From assembly GCF_022808815.1 (NCBI RefSeq), contig NZ_JAKZLC010000002.1, positions 372,001-436,000 on the forward strand: a stretch of 64,000 bases of DNA, given 5' to 3'. Positions 8,281-17,464 of the stretch are shown piece by piece. The stretch's first letter is position 1, and every line of letters starts with the position of its first letter. Position numbers and translations under genes: made by a program. This DNA comes from Geothrix paludis (GTDB lineage: Bacteria; Acidobacteriota; Holophagae; Holophagales; Holophagaceae). A model generated the notes under the pieces. It searched no databases, had not been told where the DNA came from, and saw only the letters and a list, made by a program, of their open reading frames with translations.

Positions 8281-10392
8281 TCAGTGTCTATTGGGGACGT
8301 ACCGAAGGCGGAGCGCGTTTAGGACCACCGTCACGCTGCTGAGGCCCATGGCCGCACCTGCGAGCATGGCACCGCCGAAGCGTTCCAGGGTTCCGGTCGC
8401 GGCGAGGGGGATGAGCACCAGGTTGTAGGCAAAGGCCCAGGCGAGGTTCTGCCGAACGATGGCTTGAGTCCTTCGGGCGAGACGGAGCCCCAAGCGAAGC
8501 GGTTCCAGGCCCGGACGCAGCAGGTTGATGGGAGCGGCGGCCTGCGCAGCCTCAAGGCCCGCCATGGCGATGCCCGCGTCAGCCTGGGCGAGTGCAGCAG
8601 TGTCATTGACTCCGTCGCCGACGAACCCAACCACCCGGCCAGCGGCCTGGAGGCCTGACACTCTGGCACGCTTCCCTTCAGGCGTGCATCCTCCCACGCT
8701 CTCGGACAGGCCAAGGAATTCCGCCATCCGGCTCGCGGCTTCGGGACGGTCTCCGCTCCAAAGGTGCAGCCTCAAGCCCTGGGCTTTCAATTCGCGGACG
8801 AGGCCCATCGAGGCAGGTCGAACGGCGTCAGACAATCTGAAGATGCCAATGAGGTGCCCCTCTTCCTGAAGCCCTACTAGGGTGCCTTCCGCGTCGGGCC
8901 AAGCAAAGTCCACTCCGAGGAAAGCAGCGTTGCCCAGGCGATAGGCGAGACCTCGAACAGTGCCCGTGACGCCGCCTCCAGGGTGGGCCCGGAAGCCCTC
9001 CACCGCCTCCAGATCCTGTCCTATGGCTGCCTCTCTGATTCCCTGAGCCAACGGATGTTCGGAATCCCGCTCCAAGGAAGCGCTCAGACGCACCAGATCG
9101 TCCGAAGTCCTCACGCCGAAAGTACGCACCTCTTGCAAGGTCGGCCGTCCTTCAGTCAGGGTGCCGGTTTTGTCGAAGGCCAAGTCCGTGAGGTTTGCCA
9201 GGCGCTCGAATGCGTGAGCCTCCCTGATCAGCAGCCCGTGCCGGGCGGCGGTGCCCAAGGCCGTGGTCATAGCCACAGGTGTGGCCAAGCCAAGGGCGCA
9301 TGGGCAGGCGATCACGAGGAGGGTGACAGCCGGACGCCAAGCCTCCGCCACAGAGCCTGTATAGAGGTACCAGCCAAAGAAGGTCAGAGCAGCCAGGATC
9401 AGAATCGCGGGCACGAACCTGCTCGAAATACGGTCCGCCAGAGCTTGGACACTTGCCTTGGAGGTCTGCGCCTCGGCGATCTGGGCGGCCAACCGGGCCA
9501 GCCAGCTCTGGGCACCCACGGCCTGGACTTCAACTTCCAGGGCACCTCCGTGCACCAGGGCGCCGGCGAGGACTCTGTCCCCTGACCGCTTGGGAACGGG
9601 AAGTGGCTCTCCAGTCAGCTGAGCCTCTTCCACATCGGCCTCGCCCGTGAGGACAGACCCGTCGGCTGGGATTTTGGCCCCAGGGCGGACGCGGATGCGG
9701 TCGCCTGGATGGAGATCGGCCACTGGAACCTCCCGCTCCGAACCATCCGCTTCGAGCCGCATGGCCGTGCTCGGGGCCAGCTTCAGCAAGGCCTTCAGAC
9801 TGTCGGCGGACTTGCCCTTGGCCTTGGCTTCCAGCCATTTCCCGAGCAACAGGAAGGCCACCAGCAGCCCCGCTGTCTCGAAGGACAAATCGTGGCGGCC
9901 GGCAAGACCCTCCGAAATACCAAAGGCCCAGGCGGTGCCTGAACCCAGGGCGATCAAGGTGTCCATGCTGGACTCGCCTTGACGAAGCAGTTTCAAGGCG
10001 CGAACGAAGAAGGACTGGCCGGCGCCGAATACCACCGCAGCGGAGATCAGGGCTTGGATCTCCCAGCTCAGGTGAAGGTTCAGCCCAGGTACCATCGTCA
10101 GCAGCAGCGGGATGGATAGGACCCAAGCCAGGGCGGCCTTCACGGCCAAGGTCCGAGCCTCCGCGCCTTCGGGCTGGTTCGTGCGATCCAGGACGAGCGT
10201 GTAGCCCTTCTCGGCCACTGCCTGGGCCAGGGCCTTGGGCGTGGTCGCGGGGGCATAGGCCACGGTGGCCTCGTTAAGGGCGAGGTTTACCATGACGGTT
10301 TCGACACCGGACACGGCCTTCAAGGCCTTTTCGACCCGAAACACGCAAGTAGCGCACGTCATGCCTTCGATGGGGAAGGTCCGAGATTCCAT
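8281..10392 (-). CDS. copA: Copper-translocating P1B-type ATPase CopA
   Basis: A 703-residue heavy-metal P-type ATPase. One N-terminal HMA domain carries GMTCATC (Cys13, Cys16). The membrane metal site is CPC in [15 protein letters not shown], the Cu(I) signature of P1B-1 pumps. The phosphorylation site is DKTGTLTEG, the nucleotide-binding His-Pro is in SEHPLA, and the hinge is [17 protein letters not shown]. All features are intact, and the length is normal for a single-HMA CopA. ATG 10392 follows AGGAGA at good spacing. It lies downstream of copZ and a CorE-like sigma factor on the same strand, forming a cytoplasmic copper export module. Confidence 0.94.
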   Translation of the reverse strand: MESRTFPIEGMTCATCVFRVEKALKAVSGVETVMVNLALNEATVAYAPATTPKALAQAVAEKGYTLVLDRTNQPEGAEARTLAVKAALAWVLSIPLLLTMVPGLNLHLSWEIQALISAAVVFGAGQSFFVRALKLLRQGESSMDTLIALGSGTAWAFGISEGLAGRHDLSFETAGLLVAFLLLGKWLEAKAKGKSADSLKALLKLAPSTAMRLEADGSEREVPVADLHPGDRIRVRPGAKIPADGSVLTGEADVEEAQLTGEPLPVPKRSGDRVLAGALVHGGALEVEVQAVGAQSWLARLAAQIAEAQTSKASVQALADRISSRFVPAILILAALTFFGWYLYTGSVAEAWRPAVTLLVIACPCALGLATPVAMTTALGTAARHGLLIREAHAFERLANLTDLAFDKTGTLTEGRPTLQEVRTFGVRTSDDLVRLSASLERDSEHPLAQGIREAAIGQDLEAVEGFRAHPGGGVTGTVRGLAYRLGNAAFLGVDFAWPDAEGTLVGLQEEGHLIGIFRLSDAVRPASMGLVRELKAQGLRLHLWSGDRPEAASRMAEFLGLSESVGGCTPEGKRARVSGLQAAGRVVGFVGDGVNDTAALAQADAGIAMAGLEAAQAAAPINLLRPGLEPLRLGLRLARRTQAIVRQNLAWAFAYNLVLIPLAATGTLERFGGAMLAGAAMGLSSVTVVLNALRLRYVPNRH

Positions 10393-10530
10393 TGGTTCTC
10401 CTTGGGTGACGGGGGTCACGCGTCTAGCTCGGCGAAGAAAGCCCCCCCCCTCATGCTGGCGAGTCGGGGATGTAGCGAGAGGGCGGCCGCGGCCAGTTCG
10501 AGATTCTGGCCACGGCCGGACGTGTCCTGA

Positions 10531-10737
10531 TCAGCGGGAAGAGGCGGGATAACCCTCCGCCGACAGGGCGGCCAGGATGCTGGGTACCGCACTCGCCGAG
10601 GCTTCGATTCGGATCTCCCGGGTCTTCAGGTCGATCTGGGCCTCCGTGAGACCGAGGCCCTGCAGGGCCTTGCGGATGGTCGAAACGCAGTGTCCGCAGG
10701 TCATTGCGGGGACACTCAGGGTGATGGTGCTGGACAT
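10531..10737 (-). CDS. copZ: Copper chaperone CopZ (HMA domain protein)
   Basis: A 68-residue single HMA domain protein with the metal site MTCGHC (Cys14, Cys17) and the usual 'VSTIRKALQGLGLTEAQIDLKTREIRIEA...ILAALSAEGYPA' ferredoxin-like pattern. The His in the CGHC motif is common in Cu(I) chaperones. ATG 10737 has AGGAGAT eight bases upstream; a longer frame to 10776 lacks a site. It would carry Cu(I) to CopA, encoded 139 bases downstream. Confidence 0.92.
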   Translation of the reverse strand: MSSTITLSVPAMTCGHCVSTIRKALQGLGLTEAQIDLKTREIRIEASASAVPSILAALSAEGYPASSR

Positions 10738-10804
10738 GGGATCTCCTGTGGAAGGGGCCGTGACCACGGCCTTCACAGAGAAAGACGGAGATATCCCGAT
10801 CCGC

Positions 10805-11371
10805 TTACAGGTTTTTTGGTTCTAGCAGGGCCGGCCGGCAGCGGCAGTCGAGGCACCCATGGGCGGCGCAGGTGCGGCAGGTCCGCTCCACCTTCTCTCT
10901 GAGGGCTTTCCGGGCCCGATGGAGACGTACCGCCATGGCGTTTGGGGTGATGCCCAGATGAGTCGCGGCTTCAGCAAGGGTCTGTCCGCCCAAGTCGATG
11001 GCTTCCAGGGCATTGGCTTCGGCTGGTTTCAAGGTGGGGAGTAGAGCCTTGATGCACTGACATGCCACCTGTTCGAGTTCAGGCTCTTCCGCTTCATCCA
11101 GCTCCCTGGCATGCCGTTCCGCAGCGCGAAGCTGGGATTGGCGGGCCCGGTGGTGGTCGGCCAAGGCATTCCGGAGCACCCGGTAGAACCAGGCCACCGC
11201 GCTATCGGCCGAATCTGGTTGCGCGGTTGTCTGGATTACCTTCAGGAGTGAGGCCTGGACAAGATCCTCCGCCTCCGCCCGATTCTGCGTTTGCGCGGTC
11301 AAGAAGCGGACGAACTGCTCCCTGGCCTCCAGAAGGGTCGAAAGCACGGGATCTGGATTGGTGCTGCTCAT
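10805..11371 (-). CDS. ECF sigma factor with cysteine-rich tail, CorE/ECF44-like
   Basis: A 188-residue sigma-70 factor with region 2 (AEDLVQASLLKVIQ...AWFYRVLRNALADHHRAR) and region 4 (LKPAEANALEAIDLGGQTLAEAATHLGITPNAMAVRLHRARKAL). Two extra features stand out: a CQC motif (Cys104, Cys106) between the two regions, and a C-terminal tail with five cysteines (165, 168, 173, 176, 178). This is the arrangement of CorE-type (ECF44) sigma factors, in which the tail binds copper directly and no anti-sigma factor is needed. It stands at the head of copZ-copA, its obvious targets. ATG 11371 is used; a TTG four codons earlier is possible. The metal assignment is inference. Confidence 0.85.
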   Translation of the reverse strand: MSSTNPDPVLSTLLEAREQFVRFLTAQTQNRAEAEDLVQASLLKVIQTTAQPDSADSAVAWFYRVLRNALADHHRARQSQLRAAERHARELDEAEEPELEQVACQCIKALLPTLKPAEANALEAIDLGGQTLAEAATHLGITPNAMAVRLHRARKALREKVERTCRTCAAHGCLDCRCRPALLEPKNL

Positions 11372-11670
11372 GCCGTCACACAAAGAGGTCGCAAAGATCG
11401 AAAAACGAGGGCAAGACAGGGTTGATTGGCCCGATGGCCCCCAGGTTAGGTTCTTGCATCAAATCTCATGCTAGGCGCAGACGGCAGGGTTCGACACGCA
11501 GGAGGCCTCGCCGATAGTCCGACGCCGGGAGAAAGCCTTCCATGCAAAAAGGACGCGGTCAATCCAACGGGAGACGTTGGTGTTCCCCGGAGGAGAGGCG
11601 GAATCGCTGAATCCATGGTCCATTCCAGTCCAAAGGGCGTGGGGAGATGGTCCTGCTCGCAGGTAACGAT

Positions 11671-12310
11671 CCTCCGGCAGAGCCGGAGGCCTTATTAGGT
11701 GAGCCGCTCAAAGCGGCTAAGCGGGGTCGCTAACGCGGCCCCGAATTAATTGGGGCCACCTTCCCGGTGGCTTTCAGCGCCAAAGCTCCAGCTTCTCCAA
11801 TCGCTCGTCCTCCTTTTCCTGATTCCGGATATACGTCCGTATCTGGTGCTCGTCACTTCCCACCGTTGATACCAGGTATCCACGCGCCCAAAAATGCTGG
11901 CCCGTGAAATTCCTCTTCGTTTCTCCATACACTCGCGCCAGATGAATTGCGCTCTTGCCTTTCATGTACCCCACCACCTGAGACACTGCATACTTGGGTG
12001 GAATCATCACCAGCATATGCACATGATCTGGCATCAGGTGTCCCTCGAGAATTCGACTCTCCTTATGCCCTGCCAACTCCTTAAACACCTCTCCAAGATG
12101 TTCCCTCAACTTCCCGTACATTACTTTTCTTCTTCGCTTTGGCACGAATATGATGTGGTACTTACACTCCCACTTCGTGTGGCTTAAACTTTCCGTTGGG
12201 TCCATCTCAGTTCTCCTCATATGTGCGCTTGCCGGCTCACCTTTAAGAGTTCTGCGGTGGACTCCTGTAATTGTCAAACTTCTACTGTCACCCCCGCGAA
12301 GCGGGGGGCC
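11671..12310 (-). mobile_element. IS200/IS605-family insertion sequence (single tnpA)
   Basis: A compact element around a Y1 transposase. GC-rich hairpins flank the gene: at the left 11671-11689 (CCTCCGG..CCGGAGG), 11702-11718 (AGCCGCT..AGCGGCT) and overlapping stems at 11723-11757; at the right 12291-12307 (CCCCCGC GAA GCGGGGG). IS200-type elements have no terminal inverted repeats and are recognised at subterminal hairpins, which fits. The exact ends are not determined. It sits between the copper module and the porin gene. Confidence 0.7.
11774..12205 (-). CDS. tnpA: IS200-like transposase TnpA (HUH/Y1 family)
   Basis: A 143-residue Y1 transposase. It opens with 'KWECKYHIIFVPKRRRKVMYG', has the HUH metal motif in MPDHVHMLVMIPP and the catalytic tyrosine in IRTYIRNQEKE, with 'FWARGYLVSTVGSDE' just before. 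These are the standard blocks of IS200/IS605 TnpA, which nicks single-stranded DNA and joins through the tyrosine. Length and motifs are complete, so it may be active. Start ATG 12205 (MDPTESLSHTKW) matches the usual short N-terminus; the frame extends upstream to 12277. Confidence 0.92.
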   Translation of the reverse strand: MDPTESLSHTKWECKYHIIFVPKRRRKVMYGKLREHLGEVFKELAGHKESRILEGHLMPDHVHMLVMIPPKYAVSQVVGYMKGKSAIHLARVYGETKRNFTGQHFWARGYLVSTVGSDEHQIRTYIRNQEKEDERLEKLELWR

Positions 12311-12513
12311 TACTCCACTTGGTTACCAACGACAACACGCGTCCTTCCCACACGGGATATGGCACCGGTCGGAGATCACGATGAGGGGCTTCACAATCAA
12401 TCTTTGGACGTGTGGAAGACGGATCGTCCTGACGTCGCGCGTCAAGACATCTGGAATAGGAGCTTCTCCTGATGTGTCGAGAGTGTCTTCTTGTGGCGCA
12501 AAAATGTACTAAG

Positions 12514-12537
12514 CAGGCCCCGCAATGGTGGGGCCTG
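12514..12537 (-). terminator. Terminator hairpin after the porin gene
   Basis: CAGGCCCC (12514-12521) pairs with GGGGCCTG (12530-12537). On the minus strand it lies 65 bases after the porin stop and is followed by a mixed T-containing tract ending in TTTTTG some bases on, so it may be a weak or factor-assisted terminator. Confidence 0.5.
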
Positions 12538-12601
12538 AGGCAGTTTGCTCGAATCACTTTTTCGGAGCAATCGGTTCCGGGTGATTCCAGATAGTCGCGG
12601 T

Positions 12602-13822
12602 TCAAAAAGTGAAGCGCATGCCAAAGCCAAAGGAAGTTGGGTCGGCCCCTTTCTGAACCGTCTGGCCAGTCGATGCGCCGATGGAGCCTATGTTGAAATT
12701 GTAAGCCGCGTTGGCACTGTTGGTGATCCTGGAGTAGACCCCGTAGATCTGGGTGCTCTTGAGAATGTTGTAGGCGTAACGGGCGCCGAATTGTGTCGCA
12801 CCAGTATCGGTAGTCGCGAGCGCACCACCCGCGGCCGAGGCAAGGTTGGTACCCGTGAAGTCAGGAGCCTTCTGGAAATTCACCAGGAACTCATGCTTAC
12901 CGATCGCCTGCTTGACACCAACATAGAAGGAGTTCTGCTTCACCTCCACATCCACAGGAACAGCCGCAGTGGTCGTGAGCGTGGATTTGCTCGTGTTGTA
13001 CATGGCGCTGAGGGTGGTGCCCGTGGGGAAGTTGATGCCAGCGAAGAGAGCATCAGATTTGTTGGTCTCCTTCCGGTATCCCCCCCAGAGCACATCCTTC
13101 AAATCTGTGTGGACATAGGAAATATGGAAGAGCTCGGTCTCGTAGCGGGCCAGGACATCCCATCCGCCTGGATCGACATTACCTGCCGCATTCGCCTTGG
13201 CAGTATCCACGATGTAGTTGACCGCCGCAGAGAACCCGTTGAACGTCGGAGTTGTGTACATGATCGAAGGCATTCGCTGGAAGTAGGACTTCCCCGGACC
13301 CGCAAACCCAAACACGGTGTAGGAGGAGTCGATGCCGGTCGCACCCGGAACCAGATCAACCTTGGCAGTCGCCCCGCGGAATCCTGAGGTGAGGTAGCCA
13401 GCCTTCAAGGTTCCCCAGTCACCCGTCACTCCCAGGAAAGTATCCCGCCTGGCACCAAACACCGATGTTCCAGACCCACCAAGGCCAGAAACAGGCACGG
13501 TTGTATCGTTATTGATCACGGGAGTATTCATGGAACTGACTTGGTTATTTCCAAGATCGATGTAGGTCTCGAACTGATAGATGAGGGCGTTGTTGCCGAC
13601 CAAGGACACCTTGCCCTTGACCCCGAGCAAGGAGCTATTGGCGTTAAGCCTGGTGCGACTGGGGATGTCGTTTGTCCCTGGGGCAGTGGTCGATCCCTCT
13701 GCCTTCGTGGATTCAACGGTCAGATCGGCTACACCGTAGATCGTCGGGCCAGTCTGTGCGAAAGCACTACCACACACGATGCTGGTGGTGACCAGAGTGA
13801 AAACATGCGAAATCTTTTTCAT
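12602..13822 (-). CDS. Gram-negative porin (general bacterial porin family, betaproteobacterial type)
   Basis: A 406-residue outer-membrane porin. The signal peptide MKKISHVFTLVTTSIVCGSAFA is followed directly by 'QTGPTIYGVADLTVES', then a trimeric-porin pattern of strands, with 'RRDTFLGVTGDWGTLKAGYL' (the conserved R..FVGL.G.fG.l..Gr block) and the C-terminal 'GFGMRFTF' ending in Phe. This layout is typical of Burkholderia/Bordetella-type Porin_4 proteins and unlike the barrels elsewhere in the window. The Asn- and Thr-rich composition and a strikingly AT-rich upstream region point to acquisition from another lineage, which is inference. Its role is diffusion of small solutes, possibly anions. 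Confidence 0.88.
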   Translation of the reverse strand: MKKISHVFTLVTTSIVCGSAFAQTGPTIYGVADLTVESTKAEGSTTAPGTNDIPSRTRLNANSSLLGVKGKVSLVGNNALIYQFETYIDLGNNQVSSMNTPVINNDTTVPVSGLGGSGTSVFGARRDTFLGVTGDWGTLKAGYLTSGFRGATAKVDLVPGATGIDSSYTVFGFAGPGKSYFQRMPSIMYTTPTFNGFSAAVNYIVDTAKANAAGNVDPGGWDVLARYETELFHISYVHTDLKDVLWGGYRKETNKSDALFAGINFPTGTTLSAMYNTSKSTLTTTAAVPVDVEVKQNSFYVGVKQAIGKHEFLVNFQKAPDFTGTNLASAAGGALATTDTGATQFGARYAYNILKSTQIYGVYSRITNSANAAYNFNIGSIGASTGQTVQKGADPTSFGFGMRFTF

Positions 13823-14048
13823 GTTGCTCTCCGATTGTGATGCTTATTGTTATGGTTAATTCTCGACAAAATGCAAATGGCATAATAATAACTTTATAAA
13901 TACTTATTTCTTTATTAATTATTAATTTAAAATATTTTAATTCAAAAATAGAAATTTAAATAAACAACGCTAGTCGCAATTAATTGCAGCTGAATGATGA
14001 CTACAATTAATTACATTTCGGGAGGGCCTCTATCCAATCCTGCGCGCA
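13823..14048 (-). promoter_or_regulatory. AT-rich promoter region of the porin with palindromic boxes
   Basis: About 130 bases here (13850-14020) are almost entirely A and T, in sharp contrast to the GC-rich surroundings. Near the distal end are GCAATTAATTGC (perfect palindrome, about 13975-13986) and a second related box, ACAATTAATTACA (about 14002-14014). They look like paired operator half-sites for a regulator, with TATAAT-like stretches nearer the porin start. The boxes and contrast are seen directly; the regulator is unknown. Confidence 0.5.
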
Positions 14049-14774
14049 TCAACATTCAATACTTTTTGGCATTAAAAGATTGAAATCGTGTTGGTTTGCC
14101 TTTTCATCGACGGATTTGCCATCTCGCAGAATCAACGTTCGATCAAAGAACGGCTGATTCTCCACGTTGTGGGTCACCATGACGATGGTTTGGCCCTGAT
14201 CATTGAGTTCCTTGAGAAGAGCCATGATTTCTGCCGAGGTGGTGGTGTCCAGGCTGCCTGTGGGCTCATCCGCCAACAACAGAGGCGGTTGGTTGACCAA
14301 GGCGCGGGCGATGGCAACCCGCTCCTGCTCGCCTCCTGAAAGCTGGTTGGGCAGGTGTCCGCCGCGATCTTCCAGACCGACGCGCGCCAGCATCCTGGCC
14401 GCCTGGGCGCGCTTCTCGGTCTTCGGTATGGTCTTGACCGCCAGGGGCAGCATCACGTTTTCCAGGGCCGAAAGATAGGGGACCAGGTTGAAACTCTGGA
14501 ACACGAATCCGAGATACTCCCGCCGGAAATCCGCGAGCTTCTCGCTTCCCAAGGCGTAGAGATCGATGCCGTCCACATGGATCGCCCCTGCGGTGGGATG
14601 GCAAAGTCCCCCAAGCATCGAGAGAAGGGTGCTCTTACCTGAGCCGGACTGCCCCATGATGCCCAGGAAGGCGCCTTCTTCCACCTCCAGGTTGAGTCCT
14701 TTCAGAGCTGTAACCTGGTGGTTTAAGCTGCCGTTGTAGACTTTTCTCAAATTTTTGATATCGATGAATGCCAT
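14049..14774 (-). CDS. ABC transporter ATP-binding protein (MacB/LolD type)
   Basis: A 241-residue ATPase with Walker [10 protein letters not shown] (residues 41-49), Q loop in [18 protein letters not shown], signature [15 protein letters not shown], Walker [13 protein letters not shown] and H loop VTHNVE. The spacing and the '[11 protein letters not shown]' block are typical of the MacB/LolD/FtsE group that works with FtsX-like permeases. ATG 14774 follows AAGGACAG; the frame extends upstream into the permease gene. It is encoded 14 bases after the permease and belongs to the trio DUF2318-permease-ATPase. In Campylobacter a similar set accompanies the Ftr1/P19 iron system, so a metal or reductant role is plausible. 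Confidence 0.9.
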   Translation of the reverse strand: MAFIDIKNLRKVYNGSLNHQVTALKGLNLEVEEGAFLGIMGQSGSGKSTLLSMLGGLCHPTAGAIHVDGIDLYALGSEKLADFRREYLGFVFQSFNLVPYLSALENVMLPLAVKTIPKTEKRAQAARMLARVGLEDRGGHLPNQLSGGEQERVAIARALVNQPPLLLADEPTGSLDTTTSAEIMALLKELNDQGQTIVMVTHNVENQPFFDRTLILRDGKSVDEKANQHDFNLLMPKSIEC

Positions 14775-14788
14775 GGATCTGTCCTTGT

Positions 14789-15946
14789 TCAGATAGCCCG
14801 CAAAGCTTCGGTGGGGTCGAGTTTGCTCGCATGCAACGCCGGGTAGAACGAGGCTGAAGTGCCTACCAGAACGGCTAGGAGAGTGGAGCCGCCGGCCAGA
14901 GACGAGCTCCATGCGAGATGGGGATGGCCCTGCGCCAGCCAAGGGAGGAGAAGACGCGTGACGCCCATGCCCACCAGGTAGCCAAGGACTCCGGCCAGCA
15001 GACTGACGCCGATGGCCTCCATCAGGATCAGAGAGACCACATGGCTCCGGCGAAACCCGAGGGCCCGGAAGATCCCGATTTCCCGGGTCCGCTCATTGAC
15101 GGATCCCATCATGGTAACGAAAACCACCAGCGCGCCGATCAGGAGGACCACCACGGCGACCCCGAATGAGAAGGACTTGAACTGGTCCAGGGCATGTAGG
15201 CGGGTCTTCACCACCTGCTGGATGGCACTCACCTTCGCTCCGGGAAGCGCCTCAGAGATTTGGGAGACCATGTCCTCCACGGGACAATCGCTGCAGAGAG
15301 CGGCCACCTCGACCAGGGACACTTCCCCGTCTTTCTTCAGAATCCGTTGGGCGGTCGGGAGTGGCGCGATCAACAGATCGTCGTCCTGGGACCCGGTTTG
15401 GCGAAGGACCCCGGTAAGCGTGAAGGTCTCGCCCCCAAGTGTCACCGGCGAGCCGATGCTCAGGCCGAGTTTCTGGGCTGCACGTCGTCCGGCCACCAAC
15501 TCATGGTCCGAAGCCAAACGCCTGCCATCGAGAGTCCACCAACCCTTCACCCGGAATTCCGTCCGGGGGTCAACTCCCATCAGCATCAGACGGGAGGAGC
15601 CGATGGTCACCGCTCCCAGCACCTTCGGAGCCACTGCGGCGATGTTCTGGTGGTTGGGGATGGATTTCAGACGGACGAGATCTTGCTCCCTGATTTCCTG
15701 GGCATCGAGCGACAAGCCTCCCAGGGTGATCCCTCCATAGGACAGGGCGAGTTCATCGCTCTTGGGGGTGATCACGATATTGGCGCCGAAGCTCTCCAGC
15801 TTGTGCTCGGCTTCCATGGTCAATGACTGGGTCAGCGAGAGCAGGGTGACGACGGTGGCGACCCCGATGAGCAGACCAGCCACCAGAAAAGCCATGCGGG
15901 ACTTCCGTCGCCAGAGGTTATTCCATGCAATGGTGCGGAGGTTCAT
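14789..15946 (-). CDS. ABC transporter permease, MacB/FtsX type
   Basis: A 385-residue permease with one N-terminal transmembrane helix (residues about 18-40), a large periplasmic MacB_PCD-like domain (about 45-255, including 'SYGGITLGGLSLDAQEI' and the Cys pair in AALCSDCPVEDMV), and three helices at the C-terminal end framed by 'NERTREIGIFRALGFRRSHVV', the hallmark coupling region of FtsX-like permeases. Such permeases usually act mechanically on lipids or proteins rather than forming a simple channel. The periplasmic CxxC is an uncommon feature and might bind metal. The gene follows the DUF2318 gene by eight bases, so the three genes are one operon. Confidence 0.88.
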   Translation of the reverse strand: MNLRTIAWNNLWRRKSRMAFLVAGLLIGVATVVTLLSLTQSLTMEAEHKLESFGANIVITPKSDELALSYGGITLGGLSLDAQEIREQDLVRLKSIPNHQNIAAVAPKVLGAVTIGSSRLMLMGVDPRTEFRVKGWWTLDGRRLASDHELVAGRRAAQKLGLSIGSPVTLGGETFTLTGVLRQTGSQDDDLLIAPLPTAQRILKKDGEVSLVEVAALCSDCPVEDMVSQISEALPGAKVSAIQQVVKTRLHALDQFKSFSFGVAVVVLLIGALVVFVTMMGSVNERTREIGIFRALGFRRSHVVSLILMEAIGVSLLAGVLGYLVGMGVTRLLLPWLAQGHPHLAWSSSLAGGSTLLAVLVGTSASFYPALHASKLDPTEALRAI

Positions 15947-15954
15947 GCCTGCTC

Positions 15955-16473
15955 CTAGTTAAGGCGGAAGTACGCCGCGCCCTGGATCAGTTCCGATTCG
16001 GGAATGAGAAGGCGGTCCCCCACGAGAGTCCGAGCCAACGGAACCGGGTTGCATCCGCCCTTGACCTCGTTGATCAGGTTGGTGTGGAAGCGCTGGTTGC
16101 ACTTGTTGCAGACCATGTAGTCCCCCTCCTGCCGGTAGCCCATGCGGCCGCGGAAGCAGACCACGCAGGAATCGATGGCCGCCCGGATCTGCCCATCAAC
16201 ACTTTTCACCACGAGGAAATTCACGTCCGTGTCCCCACTCCGGTAGGTGAAGAAATGCGCCCTGCCATCGGCGATTCCCGAAGCCTGGAGGCTTACCTGG
16301 CCTTGGGAGGCCTTGACCGTGGGGTACTTCCCGCTGCCGTTCCCACTCCCCAGGATGTTCCAGCCCAGCATGGCCACGACGACCAGCCCGAAGGCGGCTC
16401 CAAGGATGATCGGCAGGTTTTTCTTCTTCTGCGGTTGGACGAACTGGGCCTGTTTGGCTTTGTGCTGAGACAT
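15955..16473 (-). CDS. DUF2318 (FtrD-like) membrane-anchored metal-binding protein
   Basis: A 172-residue protein with one N-terminal transmembrane helix (about 20-41) and a periplasmic domain. The domain has CVVC in AAIDSCVVCFRGRMGYRQEG, a second CNKC in YMVCNKCNQRF, and a later GGCNPVPL, the cysteine layout of DUF2318 proteins (annotated elsewhere as membrane Fe-S or FtrD-like proteins). Such proteins are linked to Ftr1-type iron permeases and P19. Here neither partner is encoded, only the ABC permease and ATPase directly downstream. Likely role: handling a metal or electrons in the periplasm for that transporter; the metal is not known. ATG 16473 has AGGAGT upstream. Confidence 0.85.
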   Translation of the reverse strand: MSQHKAKQAQFVQPQKKKNLPIILGAAFGLVVVAMLGWNILGSGNGSGKYPTVKASQGQVSLQASGIADGRAHFFTYRSGDTDVNFLVVKSVDGQIRAAIDSCVVCFRGRMGYRQEGDYMVCNKCNQRFHTNLINEVKGGCNPVPLARTLVGDRLLIPESELIQGAAYFRLN

Positions 16474-16654
16474 GGAAAGGACTCCTGTGGTGGGTCATGC
16501 GCCCAGAGGCGCCTAGGGACGGGGTGGGGGGGAGAACATGGTGGAGGTTCGGTGGCCGGATCAGGAATGTCGGCCCGTCGGAATCAGGGGGTGATCACTG
16601 AGAGAGCGGGATGCCCCCGAACAGGTGCCCAGAAATGAGCCGCGATGAAGGTTT

Positions 16655-17374
16655 TCATCCGGCGAACCTTTCCGGGGAGGAATGGTCCTCGGCTCTTAGG
16701 CTTCCCAAGAGGTCTAGAAAGGCGGGCCGGGCCCGTAGAACAGCCCTTCGAGTTCCCGTCACTTTGAGAAACCAGGTGTGGGTCCCGCCTTCGACCATGC
16801 CCACTGTCATGCGGCCCTTGGGTGAATCAGGATTGTCGATGTCGAAGACGGCGATTTGGCCCGCTTTGGACTTCATCCAGGCACGATGGGATTCAACTTC
16901 AGATTCGGAAATGGGCTGGAGGCCGACCTGTCCTCGCCAGCGATTCAGATTGGCCCATGCACCGCCTGCACCCCCAGGCAGGAACGAGACGGAAACCTCG
17001 ACATCTCCAACGACGGTGGGCTTCAAGGTTGCATATCTCAGCCCCCCATCCTCGAGAGAGGCGGTCCAGCCTCGGGGCAAGGTCCAGCTCAATCGTGTTT
17101 GAGGTCCGGAGGCGACGAGATCCGTTCCCGGCTCGGACATGTTGCAACCCCCAGAGGCATTGACACCGTGGGGACAGGCAGAAGGACCATTGGGCCCTGG
17201 TGTGTGATCGCATCCGCCCTGGGCGGTGGTGCCGGAGGTTGGGGTTCGCACGGGCTGGATCCCATAGAGGGTCAGGGCTGCGGCAATCGAAGCGGCGAGC
17301 AACAAGGCAAACCAGAGCCGGCCCCGCGCTGGGGCCATCCAAGCCTTGTTGGTGGATGATTCGTTTCCCGTCAC
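16655..17374 (-). CDS. Membrane-anchored periplasmic protein of unknown function
   Basis: A 239-residue protein with a transmembrane helix near the N-terminus (about 19-38) and a periplasmic part. After a short Cys/His-rich linker (GGCDHTPGPNGPSACPHG, then GGCNM) comes a single domain 'LSWTLPRGWTASLEDGGLRYATLKPTVVGDVEVSVSFLPGGAGG...NLNRWRGQVGL', a pattern seen in PsbP/Mog1-like lipid- or metal-binding folds. The Cys/His linker could hold metal. GTG 17374 is used because GGAGG lies directly upstream. It is in the same minus-strand run as the DUF2318 trio and the phosphatase-like gene. I do not recognise the family with confidence. Confidence 0.72.
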   Translation of the reverse strand: MTGNESSTNKAWMAPARGRLWFALLLAASIAAALTLYGIQPVRTPTSGTTAQGGCDHTPGPNGPSACPHGVNASGGCNMSEPGTDLVASGPQTRLSWTLPRGWTASLEDGGLRYATLKPTVVGDVEVSVSFLPGGAGGAWANLNRWRGQVGLQPISESEVESHRAWMKSKAGQIAVFDIDNPDSPKGRMTVGMVEGGTHTWFLKVTGTRRAVLRARPAFLDLLGSLRAEDHSSPERFAG

Positions 17375-17464
17375 GGCATCCTCCTCAAAGCGGGCAGCCA
17401 GGGAGCAGCCTTGGGCGAGCCGTAATCCGTCCGGGTGGACCCTGCAAACCGGTGAGTCCTTGGT

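Noticed and set aside
12340-12510. Possible remnant of another insertion sequence between IS200 and the porin terminator
   Set aside because: Some words recall IS ends, but no transposase fragment or inverted repeats could be shown.
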